A DNA stretch of 64,000 nucleotides from Sceloporus undulatus (GCF_019175285.1 NC_056528.1:13383961-13447960), one strand, 5' to 3'. Shown: positions 23,799 through 35,926, counted from the first letter of the stretch. Made by a program: numbers and translations. The notes: generated by a model not told the origin, from the letters alone.

Positions 23799-25669
23799 AT
23801 TGCCAGAGAAGCCACACACAAAAAAGGACACTAAACACAACAGAAATGCCGGGCTGGGAAAGAACCTTCCTGGGTCTCTCTTTCTGTCTTTGTCCAAGAT
23901 GTGTCAAACCAGATCTGGTTCCTCATTAGGTCCTTTCTTCCTCCCGCCTGCTCTTTTGACGCCCAGCTCCTCCCACCCTCCGCCTTGGCTCTCGACCCTT
24001 TGTCCTGGACGGGAGATTGGAATGATTTCGGCATCAAATCACCCTCTTCTTTGCTCCCGGAGACTCACACCCTCAAACAAATGACTGAAAGTGAGCTCTT
24101 TAGAATGTGGGGCACAACTGCGGCTGGGATGCAGCTGAGCATCAGAGCAAAGCTCTTTAGGCTTTGCTGGCTGACTTGCACCCAATGAGTGTCTTTACCC
24201 GCTCTTGTTTTTTCACTCTTTCTCTGTGCTCCCTGCCAATGGGACTGAGATCAAAGAACGGGCATATTCCTTCACCTCTTCTCATCCAGTCCTTGGATCA
24301 GGGAACAGCCTTTTTCCAGTCCCTGCCAAGAAAAGGACTGCAGTTGTCTGCCTTTGCTGTTATCAGCTCATCTGTACGTTGGCTGCCAGGCATGGATTTC
24401 AGTAGTGTGGCTCTTGAAAAGCAGACCAGCTTGAAAATGATGACACTGGACTTGCAACCATGGAAAGTTCATTCCCTTGCCACTTTAAAAATATATATAT
24501 TTCTGATTTTTAAACATCTTTTAGAGACAGTGCCTGGTCATATTTCTTTCTTTGCCACATGTCTGTGTTTAACGTATTGCTTTTAAAATCACAAGATCAG
24601 CACCAGGATCGAGGAACATGTGGCCCTCTGGATGTTGCTGGACCACAGCTCCCATCAGCCCTAGTGAGTGTCCAGAACCAAGGAATGATGGGATCTGTGG
24701 CCCAGGTTCCCCATACCTGCACTGTTGGGTGTGTTGTGATAAAATGGCAATATTCAAACAGAATAATGAGTTAGGAAAATCTTGAATTAATATGAATAAG
24801 CTGTGTTGGTCTTCCTGCTAGCTAGAGCAGATGAATAAACCAGTCATGGTTTCCTTAGTGTTACATCTGAATCTTGGTTTGTTCTGTTCTTAACAAGTCG
24901 GGATGATAAACCATCCATCTTCAATCTTTTAAACCAGGTGGAAGCCTAGAGACTTAGATTCGGGTTCAGCCAGGAGCTCATGTGGTTTGGAATTGAACCA
25001 ATGTTAGTCTTGGCTTGACACACATAAAATGGGATTTATCACATCCTGTTTTGTAGGATGGGTGTGGTGCTCAACAACAGGACAATAAAAACAGCTTAGA
25101 CAGTGACAGAGTGCCATGTGAACAATTTTAGATCATGTTGCCACTTCTCTAAAACATTGTGATCTGGACTGTGTAGGTCAGTGGGTTGTTTTTTATGAGA
25201 TCATGGCTGTGAGATCATGTTGAAAACAAAGGGGAAATGCTTAGGAGCCAGAGGTATGTTTTTTTGTTTGAAGAAGGCAGTAAAAGAGACCCATATACAC
25301 AGACACACCAATTCAGACTCCAACTTGACATCCTTCATATGTTTTCCATGATCTTCCATCACTTCTGACTGTTGGCTGTGCCAGAAGGGGAGGATAGGAG
25401 TTGTCATCCAACACATCTGGATAGAGAAGGATGTAGTATGTAGTATGACTATATGTTGGTATAGGTTTAGCCATATTGGCCTTATGTCTCTATGATTTCC
25501 TGCCAACCCCTCAGGTCACCTTCTCAAAACCCATCTTTTCTTTCAATCTTTTGGTCCAACTCCTCGGTCTGTCTCTTCTTCTAAACCTATCTAACTTAAG
25601 TGTAACATTCCAGCCCAGCTCCTTTCCAGATAGATGCCACGTGTGCCACACTTGAGTGAGTCTAATAAA
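23799..25669 (+). other. URM1 3' UTR (probable extent)
   Basis: From the stop codon to the best poly(A) signal at 25664. It includes a degraded MITE-like inverted pair around 24612-24720. Earlier AATAAA-like hexamers exist (near 24834 and 25083), so shorter transcripts are possible. Confidence 0.5.
25664..25669 (+). terminator. Candidate URM1 poly(A) signal
   Basis: AATAAA followed 15-80 bases later by strongly G/T-rich sequence (gaattttgttttgac, then gtgtggttgtttttg), a convincing polyadenylation context. Confidence 0.5.
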
Positions 25670-28600
25670 GGTTTCTATACAGATTTGAATTTTGTTTTGA
25701 CTTATGGATTGTGTGGCTACTTCTGTGTGGTTGTTTTTGATCCTAAGAACAGGGAGCTGAACTGAATGCATATTTTTTCCTTGCTTCTGTTTTCTTCCAC
25801 CAACCCCTTCAACTGTGTTGAATTTTGGATTATACGCGTTTTGGGGCAGAGGATTGCCCTCTTGTTCTGCACCAGGCTTACTGGTAGGGCAGTGAAACCA
25901 AACACTTTAGATAAGAGTGAGTTCTTCTCCCTCTTTGTAAAGAGACCGCTGATTGAAGACCTCAGCTTTGTGTTCTGTACGCAGAGCCAATGGAATAAAT
26001 TCACAATGATGGACTGCAGGATTATAATAGTTTTTGCCTCCCAATTCTGATTTTATTATGTTTTTATAACCACTATATACGTCCAACAGAGAAACAATAA
26101 TTGTATCGCCCAACAGGGAAGAAAGGTTAACAGCACAGGGTTTGAAGCCCTGGATGTTTATTGCCTACACACAGAAATTTAAGGCAGACTCTTGCCTTTT
26201 TATGTTGTGAGAACCTTCTCAGTGTAGCCTTTAATAATCAGTTTTAAAACCTGACTACTTTCCAACAGAATTGGTAAAAATAAGCAGCGGACTGAAACTG
26301 AAGTACCCAGCCTATTCTACACTGCTTGAGGCATTTGGGGACTTGTAGTTCAAAAAGGAACTTTTCCATGTTCTGGCCACAGCAAGTTAAACTTTAATTT
26401 TCTAGAAGAAAGTTATTCATGGAGTTTGTATTTTTCAGCATAGAATTTGAGGTCCCTGCTTCTAAAATCATCACAAGGCTGATCTGGGAGAGGAAACAAA
26501 TATTTCTTTTTACAGTGTTCCAACCCTCTCCCACAGTTGAAAAGTTAGTATGGCTGCTTAGAAGGAATTTTGTTTTGAAGAGTAAAAACAAGACTTGTAA
26601 TTTCCCAGCTTCCAAGACATTTGGTTGGAAGATTCTTCCCTAAAGAAATTTCTTGCTTTCAACAGTACCTTCTAGCACATAAGTACCGTGTTTAAAAAAA
26701 CATGTGCTTTCCCCTCCAATGCCCTCAGAATTCATTCTAGCAACTGGTGTCTTAAGACAGTGGTTTCTATCTGTTACCTTTAAACAGAACAAACTGCTTG
26801 GCTTTTAGTGCACAGCCTGCCTTCATGATTTTGTACAAAAACAAACAGGAATGGATGGAATAGCAGATAGAAGATTTAAGCCCAAATTTCTCTCTTTCCT
26901 TATCAGAACAGCTCTCTGTGTTTCTCTCTATCCTTTGGATGTAAGACTGACTGGAAGCCTTAATGGAGAAGCAGGGACTTGTAGTTCTGCAGATGTTGGA
27001 CTGCAGCTCCCATCATCTGTAGTCAACCTAGACATTCATCAAGTTGCCCACCCTTAAACTGGGTGATCACCATCTCCCAATCTGCCTTCCAGATGTGTTT
27101 GACTATAACTCCCATATACCAGCAGCCCACTATTGGCAGTGGTCCAACTTATATGAAAGATGAGATTTGGTAGTGAAGAGTACAACATAAGGGCCTTCCT
27201 GAATATCTGTGTAAGGTTTTGCATGGGCAACAGGAAATGAAATACTTCATTGCCATGCTGTGTTCCCTGATAGTTTAGAGCAAATGGTTGCTGCTATTGT
27301 GCCCTACCATTAGCCAAAATAAGGCAGTGCCTTAAGACAACAGATGATGGGGGTCAACAGTGTGTTTGTCACATGGTTAAGTGGCCTGTCTGTCTTCCTG
27401 GGTGGTTCAAGCTCCTCTTCAGGAAGAAAGTATGGCCATCACAGGATGAACTTGCCCTAGAGAACACCATAGTAGTGGCATCATATGGTAAAGAAGACTG
27501 TGGTGGTGGTGGTATTCCACATACACAACCTGGAAGGAGGTAGAGGAAAAGGCAGTGGTGATACTGGCAATAACCACATTCTCCACCAATGGCCTGAGAC
27601 ACTGTGGTAGCAATGCCCAGGTCTCCATCCTGAAAAGGCAGAGGATGTGGTACTACTACCTGTGTGTCTACCCACACAAATCCAACATCAGGGGCCAGCT
27701 CTGGAGACCCATGCTGAGCAGTCATGGGTGCTCTCCAGAGCACCAGAAGCCTGCAAGGGTGGGAGCAATAGCAAACCCTGCCAACTGAGGGGACCACCTT
27801 ACAGAGGCTAATAATAAGACTGGGCCTTCCATTTCCCCTAAACTGCCCTGCTAACTCCAGGTGTGGTGCAGGAGTACTCAAATAGCAGTCCAGTCAGCTT
27901 CTGGAAATGGAGAAGACGCACTGTTTTGTTCTTTGTCTTGGGTAGCAAAATGTCTAATAGAGCAGCTTTAATGTCAGAAAAAAGCTACTTCTATATGGGA
28001 GGGGTGACCAAGCTTTGTATTTACACAGAGCCGGTGTGGTGTAGTGCTTTGAATGTTGGACTACACCTCTGGCAGACCAACGCTCAAATCTCTGCTCAAA
28101 CCAAGGGAAGTTCCACCTTGGGCAAGTTCTGCTCTCTCAGCCATACAGAAATGCACTGGCAAACGTCCTCTGAATAAATCCTTCCATGAAAACCTTAAGA
28201 TATAGAGTTGCCATAAGTCAACATCAACTCAAACACATATGACAATATGAATTTGTATTCACAATCAAGAGCTATCTCTTCTTTTAGATCCCCAGCTGAT
28301 ACATTTAGCAACAGATTGAGGGAGACCATACCATTTCAAACCACACAGGGAGAAGATTCTGAATGCTTCCTTGCAAAAACGGGAGCCAAATCTCCCTGCA
28401 AGTAGAAAGCTAGCATAACCTGGAAGAGTATGAGATGCTTTTCTAACAGCCATCTAAGCATGTAGCTATTCTTGCCTGATATGGCAAGGATTTGCCAGAA
28501 CTGAATGCTGCATTGTGAATTTAGTGAGGAGGTGGGGAATGTACAAGGCGGTAGTGGAACAGAGCAGTTACTAGGACCCTGCAATTGCCGTGCTGTGAGG

Positions 28601-30019
28601 AACAGCTAGATGTAGTGCATCCGTAAGGTTGGAGGAAGCCTCTTGCTTTTTGTGGGTTTGGGGTGGAGCTACTCCTGGGTCTGCAGCTGTACTTGGGTGA
28701 GACTGGCATTAGCCACATGGGTTTCAAATAATTGCAATAGCAGACATGGACATTGCAGGATTAGGCCTTTTCCAACATGATCAGCACCACAAACACGCAT
28801 GCAGCCCCACTATCACTGTGCAAGAAAAGATCTCAGTTTTGAAGCTAAGGGTATTCATCCTTCTCATCCCTTCACTACAATTTTACTCAGCTAAAGTGGT
28901 GCCATAATGGGATACATCTGTATGTGCTATATTCAGTGGGGGGAAAGGGTAGTATTCAAAGATCCAAATCACTCCATGTATTTGATGAAGTGGCCCGATG
29001 TCCAAAAAAAGCTTATGCCAGACATTCCTCTTTCTCCTCCAAGGTGCTGGTGGATTCCTTTACCTCTTCTGATGTGAAGAAAAAAATTAGGTGGGAGAAG
29101 CTTGTCTTGTCCGAATACTGCTGAAGGGAGAGAAGCTGCATCTGCTAGAATTCTTGCTTTTAAGCTCTATGCAATATAATGTTAACCATGTTATATTGTT
29201 AATATAAACCCGATAGACAGACGGATGTTCCCCATTCTTGTATGGCATGCAGAGGATTTTAATAAGGGCTGACCCAGGGAATGCAAGATGAATAATTATA
29301 TTGAGGTTGGTCATTCTATGACCAAAGCAGTGGGGACATTTGTACAGAGAAAAAGATGCATCTAAGATTTTATAGGGGTATCTGGGTGGGAATTTTTTAA
29401 GCACCATCATTGAATTTTGATTTTTTTATATCATCCCTTTTGTCCTCTCTGAGCCTTAGGCGTGTCTATATGACAGAGAAGGGAATCATGCAGCCCTCCA
29501 AGTGTTGCTGGGCTAGCCAGCAGAGTCAGTGGCAAGGAGTGCTGGGAGCTGCAGTCCCATAACATCTGGAAAACCACATTATCTTCCCTCCTGTCCTCTT
29601 GGGAAAGAGTAGATAAAACCTTAAAAGAAAATACATCGCTAAGATACTGAAAAATGGTCCTTAAATGGTAAAGAGGTTGGGGGGGGGGGGGTTACAGGTG
29701 CACAGCCACTATGCTTTATGAAGACAAAACTCTTCTGAAAACTTTTTGGGATAAAGAAGGGGGTGGTTATCCATCCCTTTCTGAGGCAGGTTAGACTATG
29801 ACTCCCATCATCCTCAACCACTCTCAGCTGTGCTGTTTAGGGGGGGGGTGATGGTTGAGGTGATCCCAACACTTCCAGTGGATGCCAGTTTAGGAAGAGC
29901 TGGGTTCAATAATCCCATAGAGCACTTGCTTAGGCTTCAATCCTGGGTGCTTACTTACCTGGAAGTAAGTCCCAGGAGACTCAGTGGGTCTTGCTTCTGC
30001 ATAGATTTGTGAAGCTTGG
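25670..30019. other. Intergenic, URM1 to mir-219-2, repeat-bearing part
   Basis: No coding gene recognised. Contains scattered hairpin-MITE scraps (for example around 26310-26380, 26975-27115, 29485-29580), one plus-strand SINE (28029-28225) and a diverged repeat with the motif aagtaagtccca (about 29935-30010). The 170-aa minus-strand frame at 27369-27881 resembles no protein known to me. Confidence 0.5.
28029..28225 (+). mobile_element. Sauria-type SINE, old copy
   Basis: Head gccggtgtggtgtagtgctt, body ttgggcaagttctgctctct, tail gagttgccataagtcaaca. Confidence 0.8.
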
Positions 30020-31674
30020 ATAAGTCAGACATGATGGGATGATCTTTGGGGGTTTTGGGATCATGAAGACCCACTGCAATTTTGAATGTCACACACATGT
30101 GAATCTTGGCCCTTTAAAAACCACATTTCCTTCTCCCTTCCTCATCACCACTAAGCAACAGTTTTCTTTGGCCTACTACCCTTTTTGGTATCTGGTTTTT
30201 CAACAGAAGCAAAGCCTCCAGCCCCCCATGGGTCACACTCCCCAATGCCAATGCTTCTGCCCCAATACCATTATCATGGGAATGGGGGGAAATAGGAGAC
30301 ACAAAAATAAAAAGAAATCCATACATTTAGATGACCAAGAGTCCCAAGAGATAATAAAACAATGTCTTGCTAAGCAGACAGTCTTAGGAAAGGATGAGAA
30401 AAACTGGTCTCAGGAGGGTAGAAAGGCTGGCAGGGCCTTTCCTTAGAAGGCCAAGGAAGATGGCAAATCAGGGATGTGGTTCCTTTGCTTTCTAAATCCC
30501 CTTTTGTTTTAAGACCAGTGATGAAACCTCTCCAGACCCAACTGAAGCCACATGGGGAATCCCTCTCGGTTTTCCCAGCCACCAATTTCCTTCTCCCTTC
30601 ATCTTGAGTCCTTACATCACTGGGAAGAACGTGGCCGTAAAACCTTGCCGTCTGAAAGCGTCTCCCCTACAAAACAGAGCTGCCTCCCATGGTTCAAAGG
30701 CTCCCTTCGCCCAAAGGCCTGGAAGGGGGGGGGGGTCTTTCTTCTCTCAGTTCCTTAGCAAAAAAGCAGAAAGAGAGACCTCCCCATTCGCCACTGAAGC
30801 ATTCCCTTTCCCTGCACTACATCATGGCCAACCTAGGAGGGAATGGAAGACCCTGGGCACATGGTTTTGAGGTGGTAAAAAAGGAAGGGGAAAAATGCTT
30901 CATCTGCCTTCATTTTTAATTGCCATGAGAGCGCGATCTGTGTTTTAGATCTGTTTATGTATACAGTTTTCCAAACAGCAATGCAAGACCCATTAAAAGC
31001 CAAATAATCCCAGGCAATCTCATCCCGATTTGCATCATTTTACACACACAGAGGGAATACTGCAAAACTGTCCAAGGAGGGAAGTTTCAACGTCTTTTTC
31101 CGGCATGTTCTTGCAAAGGAAATTCCCATTGGAATGGTTTTAATGTTGACCTCTTTCCTTATTTCTTTCCCTTCAAAAAATTCGGTTGAATTTAGGCCCA
31201 GTGGCTTCCTTCTTTCCCTGTTTAGCCGCACAGGTTGGGTTTTTTTAATGGCATCTAGGCTTGTCGAGGGAGAAGAAAACGCTTCTTTGGAAAAAATATA
31301 AGACGTTTTATCCAAATCGTCATCGGCCTGCTTCAATTCAGAAGGAAAGGGTTAAACACTGAGAGGTCTGTGTATGCATCTGTGCGATGTGTTATTGAAA
31401 AATTCACATCTTTAAAGAGAATTACACACAACAAAACCTCTTTCTAAATGCCCAGAGATAAGGATCGCTTAAGAAAAGGGGAGAGAAAGGATTTGGCAAG
31501 CGTTTTATTGTCACAAACACTGGTTTCCGAAATTCCTGTTCTGCAGAAGACTGGATTAAACAGATAAATTAAACCGGGGAACTGTTATCGATTACCTTTC
31601 CGCGGTCGCCATGAAATCCTCTGGATCTATCGCTTTCCTTCCGCGGATCCCTTGGAAGGCCTCTCCGATGGGGT

Positions 31675-31768
31675 TGAAGGCTCGGCCACAGATGTCCAGA
31701 CACAATTCTTGGTTGGCATGTTTTCTGGACAAGAATTGCGTTTGGACAATCAGGAGCAAAGATTTCGT
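31675..31768 (-). ncRNA. MIR219A2: mir-219-2 precursor hairpin
   Basis: Read on the minus strand, the 5p arm (31752 down to 31732, 21 nt) is identical to the mature miR-219-5p sequence as I recall it, including the seed GATTGTC. The 3p arm (31709 down to 31688, 22 nt) matches miR-219-2-3p except for U instead of G at its tenth base. The arms pair around a loop of about 22 nt (31710-31731), with GGCC-containing flanks extending the stem. It lies between URM1 and CERCAM on the opposite strand to both, as in human 9q34.11. miR-219 promotes oligodendrocyte differentiation and myelination. Exact precursor ends are estimated. Confidence 0.95.
31675..31768 (+). ncRNA. MIR219B: mir-219b-type antisense hairpin (possible)
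   Basis: The plus strand of the same palindrome folds into a mirror hairpin. In human this antisense product is annotated as MIR219B. The corresponding arms here begin with AGATGTCCAG (from 31690) and AGAATTGCG (from 31732). The sequence permits the hairpin; expression cannot be judged. Confidence 0.5.
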
Positions 31769-33040
31769 CTCTCTGCGTTTGGCCCCGGCATTTCTGGCAA
31801 AAGGGGAGGGAAACAACAACAACAAGAACAACACACACTTCATGCGCAAACTCACACACCTTTCAAAGGCACCCATGAGTTCTTGGTTGGTCTCAACCTT
31901 TGCCACATCCCTTATTATTAAATACTATTATTATTATTCACCAAATAATTTTATTTTTCAACACCTCTGGTCATTTTTCGAGGGCAAATCATCCTCTCCA
32001 ACCTTTAAAAACCCACTGAGACACAAAACTGAAAATGAAAGAAATTTATGGCAGAAGCGAAGAAGAGATGCACCACATTTCGAAGCTTTACCTAAACCAA
32101 TGTATCCTGTCTTTTCTTTCCTTCTTCCCTTTTCCTGTTTGTCCCAAAGACTTGGCTAAGCTTTTGCCACAAGGATGGCTGGGTTTTCCTATTGACTGAT
32201 AAATAAGTAATTCCCAGAGACTCTTTTTTCCTATGTTTTTAACTGTGGTGTTTTTGAATGCTGTGAAGCCGCCTTGAGTCCCAGTTCTGGAGAAAGAGGG
32301 GGATGCAAATAGTAATAATAATAATAATGATAATGATAATAATTCCACTTTGTTTGGGATTTGCAAAAAGAAACCCTTTGGATGATTCCTATCCCTGAGC
32401 TGCCTGGAAAAATTCAGAGGATTTTATTTGTTTTCAAAAGAACATTTATTTTGCTCATTTAAAACATAACCAAAACGGACGAAGATCTCAGGACATGATG
32501 ATCCCTCTCTCATTCAATTTGGCAAGGAGAGAAGCCTGCCTTAGTCCATCTTTTTCCCTTTCCAAATTCAGTTTTTGTTTTCTCCAAATGCATCTGATTT
32601 TTAGGGGGGCATTTTTCTTTCTTTCCAGAATCCTCCCATCCAAACTTTCCTATTTCTTCTCAAGGTTTTGCATGCAACATTTAGGATCAAATCTCCAAAA
32701 CCAGGCTCCCAATAAAGACCAGGAAAGGATCTCTTTTAGAGTCCATCTCGAGTATTTTCTCTTCTCCCAGATTTGAAGCTTTCTCTTCCCTTCCCTTTTC
32801 CTTTCGGGAGCCTATGCGTTTCGATCGCGCGTTTTCTTCCTCGTTTGCTTAAATTGCCAAACGAGAGGAAGATTTAAAATCCAATCTTGGAAACAAAGGC
32901 CGCCTCTCAACTATTTGGAGAAACTGCCTCGGAGTTAAGAGGGAAGGAAAGACCTGTTTCTGGGACACGCATTCAGACCTACACGCCTCTGAAAGGTAGG
33001 GCTCTGGGTTATATAAGAGGGAGAAAGAGAGAGAGAGAGA

Positions 33041-33059
33041 GAAAGCAGTCTCCATTCCC

Positions 33060-33095
<36 letters not shown>

Positions 33096-33168
33096 GCCCC
33101 ACTTTTGCAAACCCCCTTTTTTGGCAAACCTTCTGCAAGAAAGAGAGAAAAAAGCAGTCTCCCTTCCC

Positions 33169-33203
<35 letters not shown>

Positions 33204-33225
33204 TTATACCCCACTTTTGCAAGCC
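33041..33225 (+). repeat. Tandem duplication carrying two ATT microsatellites
   Basis: Copy 1 33041-33113 and copy 2 33149-33225 share aaagcagtctcc, an (ATT)n run (33061-33095 and 33170-33201) and ccccacttttgcaa. Offset about 109 bp. Confidence 0.85.
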
Positions 33226-33526
33226 CTGTGCAAACCCTATTGATGATGATGATCATCATCATCCTAATGGATAAATACAGTAAAAGTCTTCCATCTGTTT
33301 TTAAGAAACCCAGCGGGGATCCCTTCCATTCAGAGGCAGCAGTTTTCGGGCGATGGATCGAGCCATAGGTTTTCTAGCTGAACCGCGGGTTTTCTTTCCT
33401 CTCCAGTTTGCAAAGGGAGAAGGATCAGGGTCCCTTCCCCTCCTTCTCTTTACTCTTTGGAAGTCCCTACATTCCCAGGAGGAGGAAAAGAGGAAAAGAG
33501 GGGCTGAGGCACAGAGAAGGCGAATA

Positions 33527-33527
33527 A

Positions 33528-33564
<37 letters not shown>

Positions 33565-33571
33565 CGATGAT
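33527..33571 (+). repeat. (GAT)n microsatellite
   Basis: About 14 units; it produces spurious poly-Asp, poly-Ser and poly-Ile/His frames. Confidence 0.9.
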
Positions 33572-34029
33572 GCCGCCTTTCTGCCTGGAGCTGCCAGTGT
33601 GGCTCCCGGTGCAAAAGCAAGCGCCTCTCTCTCCTTCCCAGTTCCCCCCAGTCCCATCCCAGTCCAATCCCAGCAAAGCGGAGTTCCTCCCCGTTTACAC
33701 CTGTTAGCCCGCTTCCCAGCTTCGTATCCTTGCTCCTCGGAGTCAGGGCTTCCCTCCTCGGTAGAAAAGCCAAAAGATGGGAGGGAAGGAGGCCGGAGGA
33801 GGTTGGGGGAGCTGGACCTCTTTGCCTCCCATTCCTCCCCCCCTAATAAAATAAAAATAAACCCCCTTTCTCTTCCTCCTTTCAGGCAGGAGACGAGGCC
33901 GAAACCCCACAACCTCTTTGGGTTCCCAACTAGAGTAAACCCACTGACCTGACTGCCTTTACACCCGGGTCGACTTTCCCTTCCTCTGGGGTTTCCTACT
34001 CTAGTTGGGACCCTCGGGGTGGAGTTCAG

Positions 34030-34375
34030 GCCCCCCTCTCTCTCCCTTCCTTCCTTCTTCTCCCCATCTCCTCTTTTCTTCCTTTCTCTTTCTCTCCTTC
34101 TTCCCTTCCTTCCTTTCTCTCCCCCTCTCCTCTTTCTCCCCTCTCTCTTTCACTCCTTCCTTCCTCCCTTCCTTCATTCCTTCTTTTCCCCCTCTCTCTT
34201 TCAGTCCTTCTTCCCTTCCTTCATTCCTTATTTCTGTCTCTTTCTCCATTCCTTCTTTCCCCCTCTCTCTTTCACTCCTTCCTTCTTCTCTCTCCCCTTT
34301 TCTCTCCACCCAGTCTTCCTCTCCTTCTTCCCTACTTCATTCCCTCTTTCCTCCTCCACTCCTTCGCTGCTTCCC
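34030..34375 (+). repeat. Polypyrimidine tract
   Basis: About 345 bases almost purely C and T (ccttccttccttcttctcc and similar) with few purines. Confidence 0.85.
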
Positions 34376-35189
34376 AAAGCCATCGGAGCATCTTCTGCTG
34401 CTGCTGCTGCTGCTGCCGCCGCCAGCTTCCCATTCGCTGCCAGGGATGCAGGAGATGGAGCAGAGCATCCTTCCTCTCCATCCATCCATCCATCCATCCA
34501 TCCGTCCCTCTCTGGCTCTCTTCTTCCTGCTTCTCATCTTCTTCTCTTTTTTTTCTTCTTCTTCTTCCTTCTCTCTTTTTGGGGGGCTTTCCCCCGGCTG
34601 CCCACCAAAGGCAGAGGAGAGGCAGAGCGACTGAAGGCAGAGGAGGGCTGGGGAAGGGTTTTTAGTGGAGGGCCGCAACAATAAGTGTGTGGCAGAGGAG
34701 GGTTAAAGGAAGAATGGGGACGGGCTTCAATTGGTACTGGATTTGAATAACACCCCGGGTGATAAATGGCCATTGTGTTTTAGGGCATAATGAATCTCCT
34801 CTCTCTCTCTCTCTCAGCAGAAGCTGTAGCAGCAGCTGCAACCTGGTGCTGGACACACTCTCTCTCTCTTAAAGACACACAACAGCAACACAACACCCCA
34901 AATCCACAGGCTTCCCAACTTCAGGAGGCTGCCTGGTGGAACTGGCCAAGGATTCTGGGCTCTGTCCGTCTCAGAGAGTTTAGCTTATTTCGTTTAAATG
35001 CCTTTGGGAAATATAGTCTCGGGTGGGTTGGATTCTGACTTGGTTGTGTGGTTGTTGTGTGGACTGGGTGGCCCTTGTGGTCTCTTCCAAATCATTTCTG
35101 ACATGGGGACCCCAAGGGAAACCTACAGCTGGACACAACTAAACAATCTTGTCAAGGGGAAACCTTTACTTTTACCTTTAGGGAAACCT

Positions 35190-35405
35190 GGCGGAGTTGT
35201 TTGAGTGTCGGAGGACAACTCTGGAGACTAGGGCTTGATTCCCAGCTCACCCATGAAACCCACTTGAGCAAGCTGCACGCTCTCAGCCTCAGGCGAAGGC
35301 CATGGCAAACCTTCTCTGAATGACTCTTGCCAAGAAAACCAACAATAGGTTTGCATTAGGGTTGCTTTAAGTAAAAATGACTTGAAGGCACACCACAACG
35401 ACCAA
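35190..35405 (+). mobile_element. Sauria-type SINE
   Basis: Forward copy from gttgtttgagtgtcgg to cttgaaggcacaccacaac. Confidence 0.82.
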
Positions 35406-35408
35406 AGA

Positions 35409-35567
35409 GAACCTATCATGGGGTTCTATCTAGGCAAGATTTGTTCAGAGGAGGTTTGCCATGGGCTTCTCCTGAGGCTGAGAGTGTTTGACTTGCCCAG
35501 GGTACATAGTGGACTTCATGCCCAATCTGGGAATCGAACCCTGGTCTCTAGAGTCATAGTCCAACAC
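35409..35567 (-). mobile_element. Sauria-type SINE, truncated at tail
   Basis: Reverse body and head (gaggctgagagtgtttgac, aatcgaaccctggtctctag, atagtccaacactca), abutting the forward copy and followed by a forward tail scrap (35570-35610). Confidence 0.8.
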
Positions 35568-35643
35568 TCAGGGTCACCATAAGTCGGAAACGGAGACACA
35601 CCACAGCAACCAAGGCGACCCTATTATGGGGCTTTCTTGGCAA

Positions 35644-35825
35644 GCCTACATCAGATCTTGGACACTAAGCAAGGTTAGGCCTGGTTAGTACATGGACGCG
35701 AGACCACAAACAAAGAGCAGGTGTGGGAAGCTATATTTCAGAAACCACCTCTGACTATTCCTTGCCTAAGAAAACATTATGAAATTAATGGGGTTGCCAT
35801 AAGTTGACAGTGACTTGAAGGCCCA
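35644..35825 (+). mobile_element. 5S rRNA-derived SINE with Bov-B-like tail
   Basis: Head gatcttggacactaagcaag and ggcctggttagtacatgg then gcgagacc follow the 3' half of 5S rRNA, where the internal Pol III promoter lies. The tail (gggttgccataagttgacag, tgacttgaaggc) is the one used by the tRNA-type SINEs here. Matches the described 5S-Sauria class. Confidence 0.8.
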
Positions 35826-35854
35826 TTCATGCATATACCTGGCATTCATGCATA

Positions 35855-35926
35855 TACCAGGCATTTGTTGGCAGTCTTCCATCCAAGTACTGACTAGGCC
35901 AGACCCTGCTTAGCTTCCAAGAACAG
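35855..35926 (-). mobile_element. 5S rRNA-derived SINE head, reverse
   Basis: ccatccaagtactgactagg and ccctgcttagcttccaag are the inverse of the 5S control-region sequence. No tail is attached. Confidence 0.75.

Larger units (their letters stand above)
30020..32260. other. Repeat-poor block around mir-219-2
   Basis: I recognise no SINE or MITE here, in contrast to nearly every other 2-kb stretch between the genes. Such depletion fits a block with pri-miRNA and cis-regulatory sequence, but this is inference from absence. Confidence 0.4.
32261..35180. other. Intergenic, low-complexity-rich region
   Basis: Contains a LINE/SINE-tail-like scrap (about 32265-32340), a tandem duplication with two ATT microsatellites (33041-33225), a GAT repeat (33527-33571), a long pyrimidine tract (34030-34375), CTG/GCC triplets (34396-34425) and a CATC repeat (about 34477-34503). 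Long open frames on both strands here come from the repeats themselves. No gene is recognised. Confidence 0.6.

Noticed and set aside
27369-27881. 170-aa minus-strand frame
   Set aside because: Cys/His/Pro-rich without a family pattern; overlapping frames on the same strand are equally long, as expected by chance.
31611-32159. 182-aa open frame over the mir-219-2 hairpin
   Set aside because: It runs through the microRNA palindrome and AAC repeats, resembles no protein, and the hairpin explains the conservation.
33301-33952. About 200-aa frames on both strands near 33.5 kb
   Set aside because: Both are held open by the GAT repeat (poly-Asp on one strand, poly-Ser on the other).
34005-34684. 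209- and 221-aa Ser/Pro/Leu/Phe-rich frames
   Set aside because: Products of the polypyrimidine tract, which rarely contains stop codons.
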